Below, one piece after another: positions 63,021 to 64,000 of a stretch of 64,000 nt of DNA. This stretch comes from Gigantopelta aegis (taxonomy: Eukaryota > Mollusca > Gastropoda > Neomphalida > Peltospiridae), in assembly GCF_016097555.1 (NCBI RefSeq), contig NC_054711.1, positions 37,206,648 to 37,270,647 of the forward strand, given 5' to 3'. The position numbers were made by a program, and so were the translations under genes. Within the stretch, counting starts at the first letter, position 1. Each line of letters begins with the position of its first letter. The notes below the pieces were generated by a model, which worked only from the letters and a program-made list of their open reading frames with translations, searched no databases and was not told the origin of the DNA.

Positions 63021-63697
63021 ACAAAAAGAGAAAAAAAGGAAACAGTAGTATAGGGAAATGGAAGGGAGAATGTCAAACTTAACGAGTTGTCAAGGAAATG
63101 AAACTGAGAAATGCATGTTTAAAAGATACAACCACACTATTTCTTCAATGGTTATTTTTATTATTTCTGTCGAATACTGCTATTGCAATGAAATATTACC
63201 TATTATAATAACATGTTGTTATATAAGTATGCAGACTAATTTGTTTTATTCAACCATATAAGACACGTATATGAATATTAAAATGTAACAAAGATCAATT
63301 AAATCACAACTTAGCATCATGTTTTACAGTTTCTAATAACGCCAGTAGACTCTTACAATGTAGTACCAGCCAGGTCTAGTTTCATCTTTATTCAGTTGTA
63401 ACCAGGCCAAATACCAGTTTCACTCGTTTATTATTTTTTGGATACTTATTGCCAGACCACTATTTCTGCCAGCTCGCCGTGTCAGTAAGTTAACTGAAAC
63501 GGAATAAAAAAACATGTTTATTTGCGATTCCAAATTTGGCCTGAAATACACTGTTGGCCTACTAATTTGCGAAACCATATTAGACATTTGTCTACTTACA
63601 CAGGCGAGTAACACAATCAAGAAATTTAGCTATATGCAACACAATTTCACTTGTTATGCTGTCGAATGACACACTGTTGGTGTTTCCAGGATTCAAC

Positions 63698-63892
63698 TCA
63701 TCTGCGAGATCCTGGTTTCTGTTGTGACAGATCATCTTTAGTCATTGCCATCTGATCTTCATCGAATTCTGCTTCAGTCGATTCAAATGACAATGCTACA
63801 TAATGGTGCTCTGGTATGTGACCAAGATACAGTGTCGTTGATGACTGGGTTGTGGTGGAAATAGTTTTGTCATAAAGTCTATCTTTGGACAT
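63698..63892 (-). CDS. Possible exon or mobile-element protein fragment near window edge
   Basis: A 64-codon minus-strand frame reads ...TTLYLGHIPEHHYVALSFES and then an acidic DEDQMAMTKDD segment. The YLGHIPEHHY segment resembles the end of OTU-type peptidase domains often found in Helitron-like elements. This is a pattern impression only. The stretch is short and its upstream part would need sequence beyond or at the window edge. Confidence 0.3.
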   Translation of the reverse strand: MSKDRLYDKTISTTTQSSTTLYLGHIPEHHYVALSFESTEAEFDEDQMAMTKDDLSQQKPGSRR

Positions 63893-64000
63893 TGCATATA
63901 TTTAACTTTCCCATTCTTGAACAAATGGTTCCAAAGTTCACCGTTGTAATCTCATTTCAGACACAATCTCTGTTCTGATAGATGTAGCAGAATGAGAAAA

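Overview
The window looks like nuclear DNA of a lophotrochozoan animal, most likely a mollusc. It is AT-rich, has one very long spliced gene with GT-AG introns, and is crowded with tRNA-headed SINEs, short inverted-repeat transposons, Tc1/mariner copies, minisatellites and simple repeats. There is no sign of bacterial gene organisation. The species call is an inference from the chitin synthase architecture and from the style of the SINEs.

Layout. 1-4.6 kb holds simple repeats and a 39-bp minisatellite with its flank. 4.62-10.41 kb is a discrete element bounded by terminal inverted repeats (TIRs) of about 345 bp. It has three leftward genes: a BIR-domain (IAP-like) protein, a small unknown protein, and an A32/FtsK-HerA-like packaging ATPase carrying C2H2 zinc fingers and a polyglutamine tract. 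Each gene has its own TATA box. The TIRs carry a promoter plus clustered CRE and nuclear-receptor-type motifs. This is the best candidate for an undescribed virus-like system. 10.9-20 kb is repeat-rich: two decayed Tc1-like transposases, AGT arrays, a second copy of the 39-bp minisatellite module, SINEs, and a 924-bp foldback element.

From about 20.3 kb to 58.57 kb one plus-strand gene, a chitin synthase, can be followed through 13 exons with matching splice phases. All recognised catalytic blocks are present (DGD region, EDRW, QRRRW, SWGTRE), but one conserved exon expected between 38.96 and 49.85 kb was not found. Its introns hold a 5-kb minisatellite of a 39-bp unit, a 1.9-kb minisatellite of a 64-bp unit, a PIF/Harbinger-like 800-bp element, several TTAA-flanked MITEs and a nearly intact Tc1 transposon nested in one of them. 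At two exons the 3' splice site together with the first codons has been tandemly amplified, leaving strings of five decoy acceptors.

58.6-64 kb holds the 3' flank of the gene, a non-LTR retrotransposon 3' end, hAT-like short elements with 5-bp target duplications, a 50-bp tandem repeat, a SINE, and near the right edge a leftward open frame that may be a mobile-element protein fragment. Apart from the chitin synthase, no host gene is convincingly supported.
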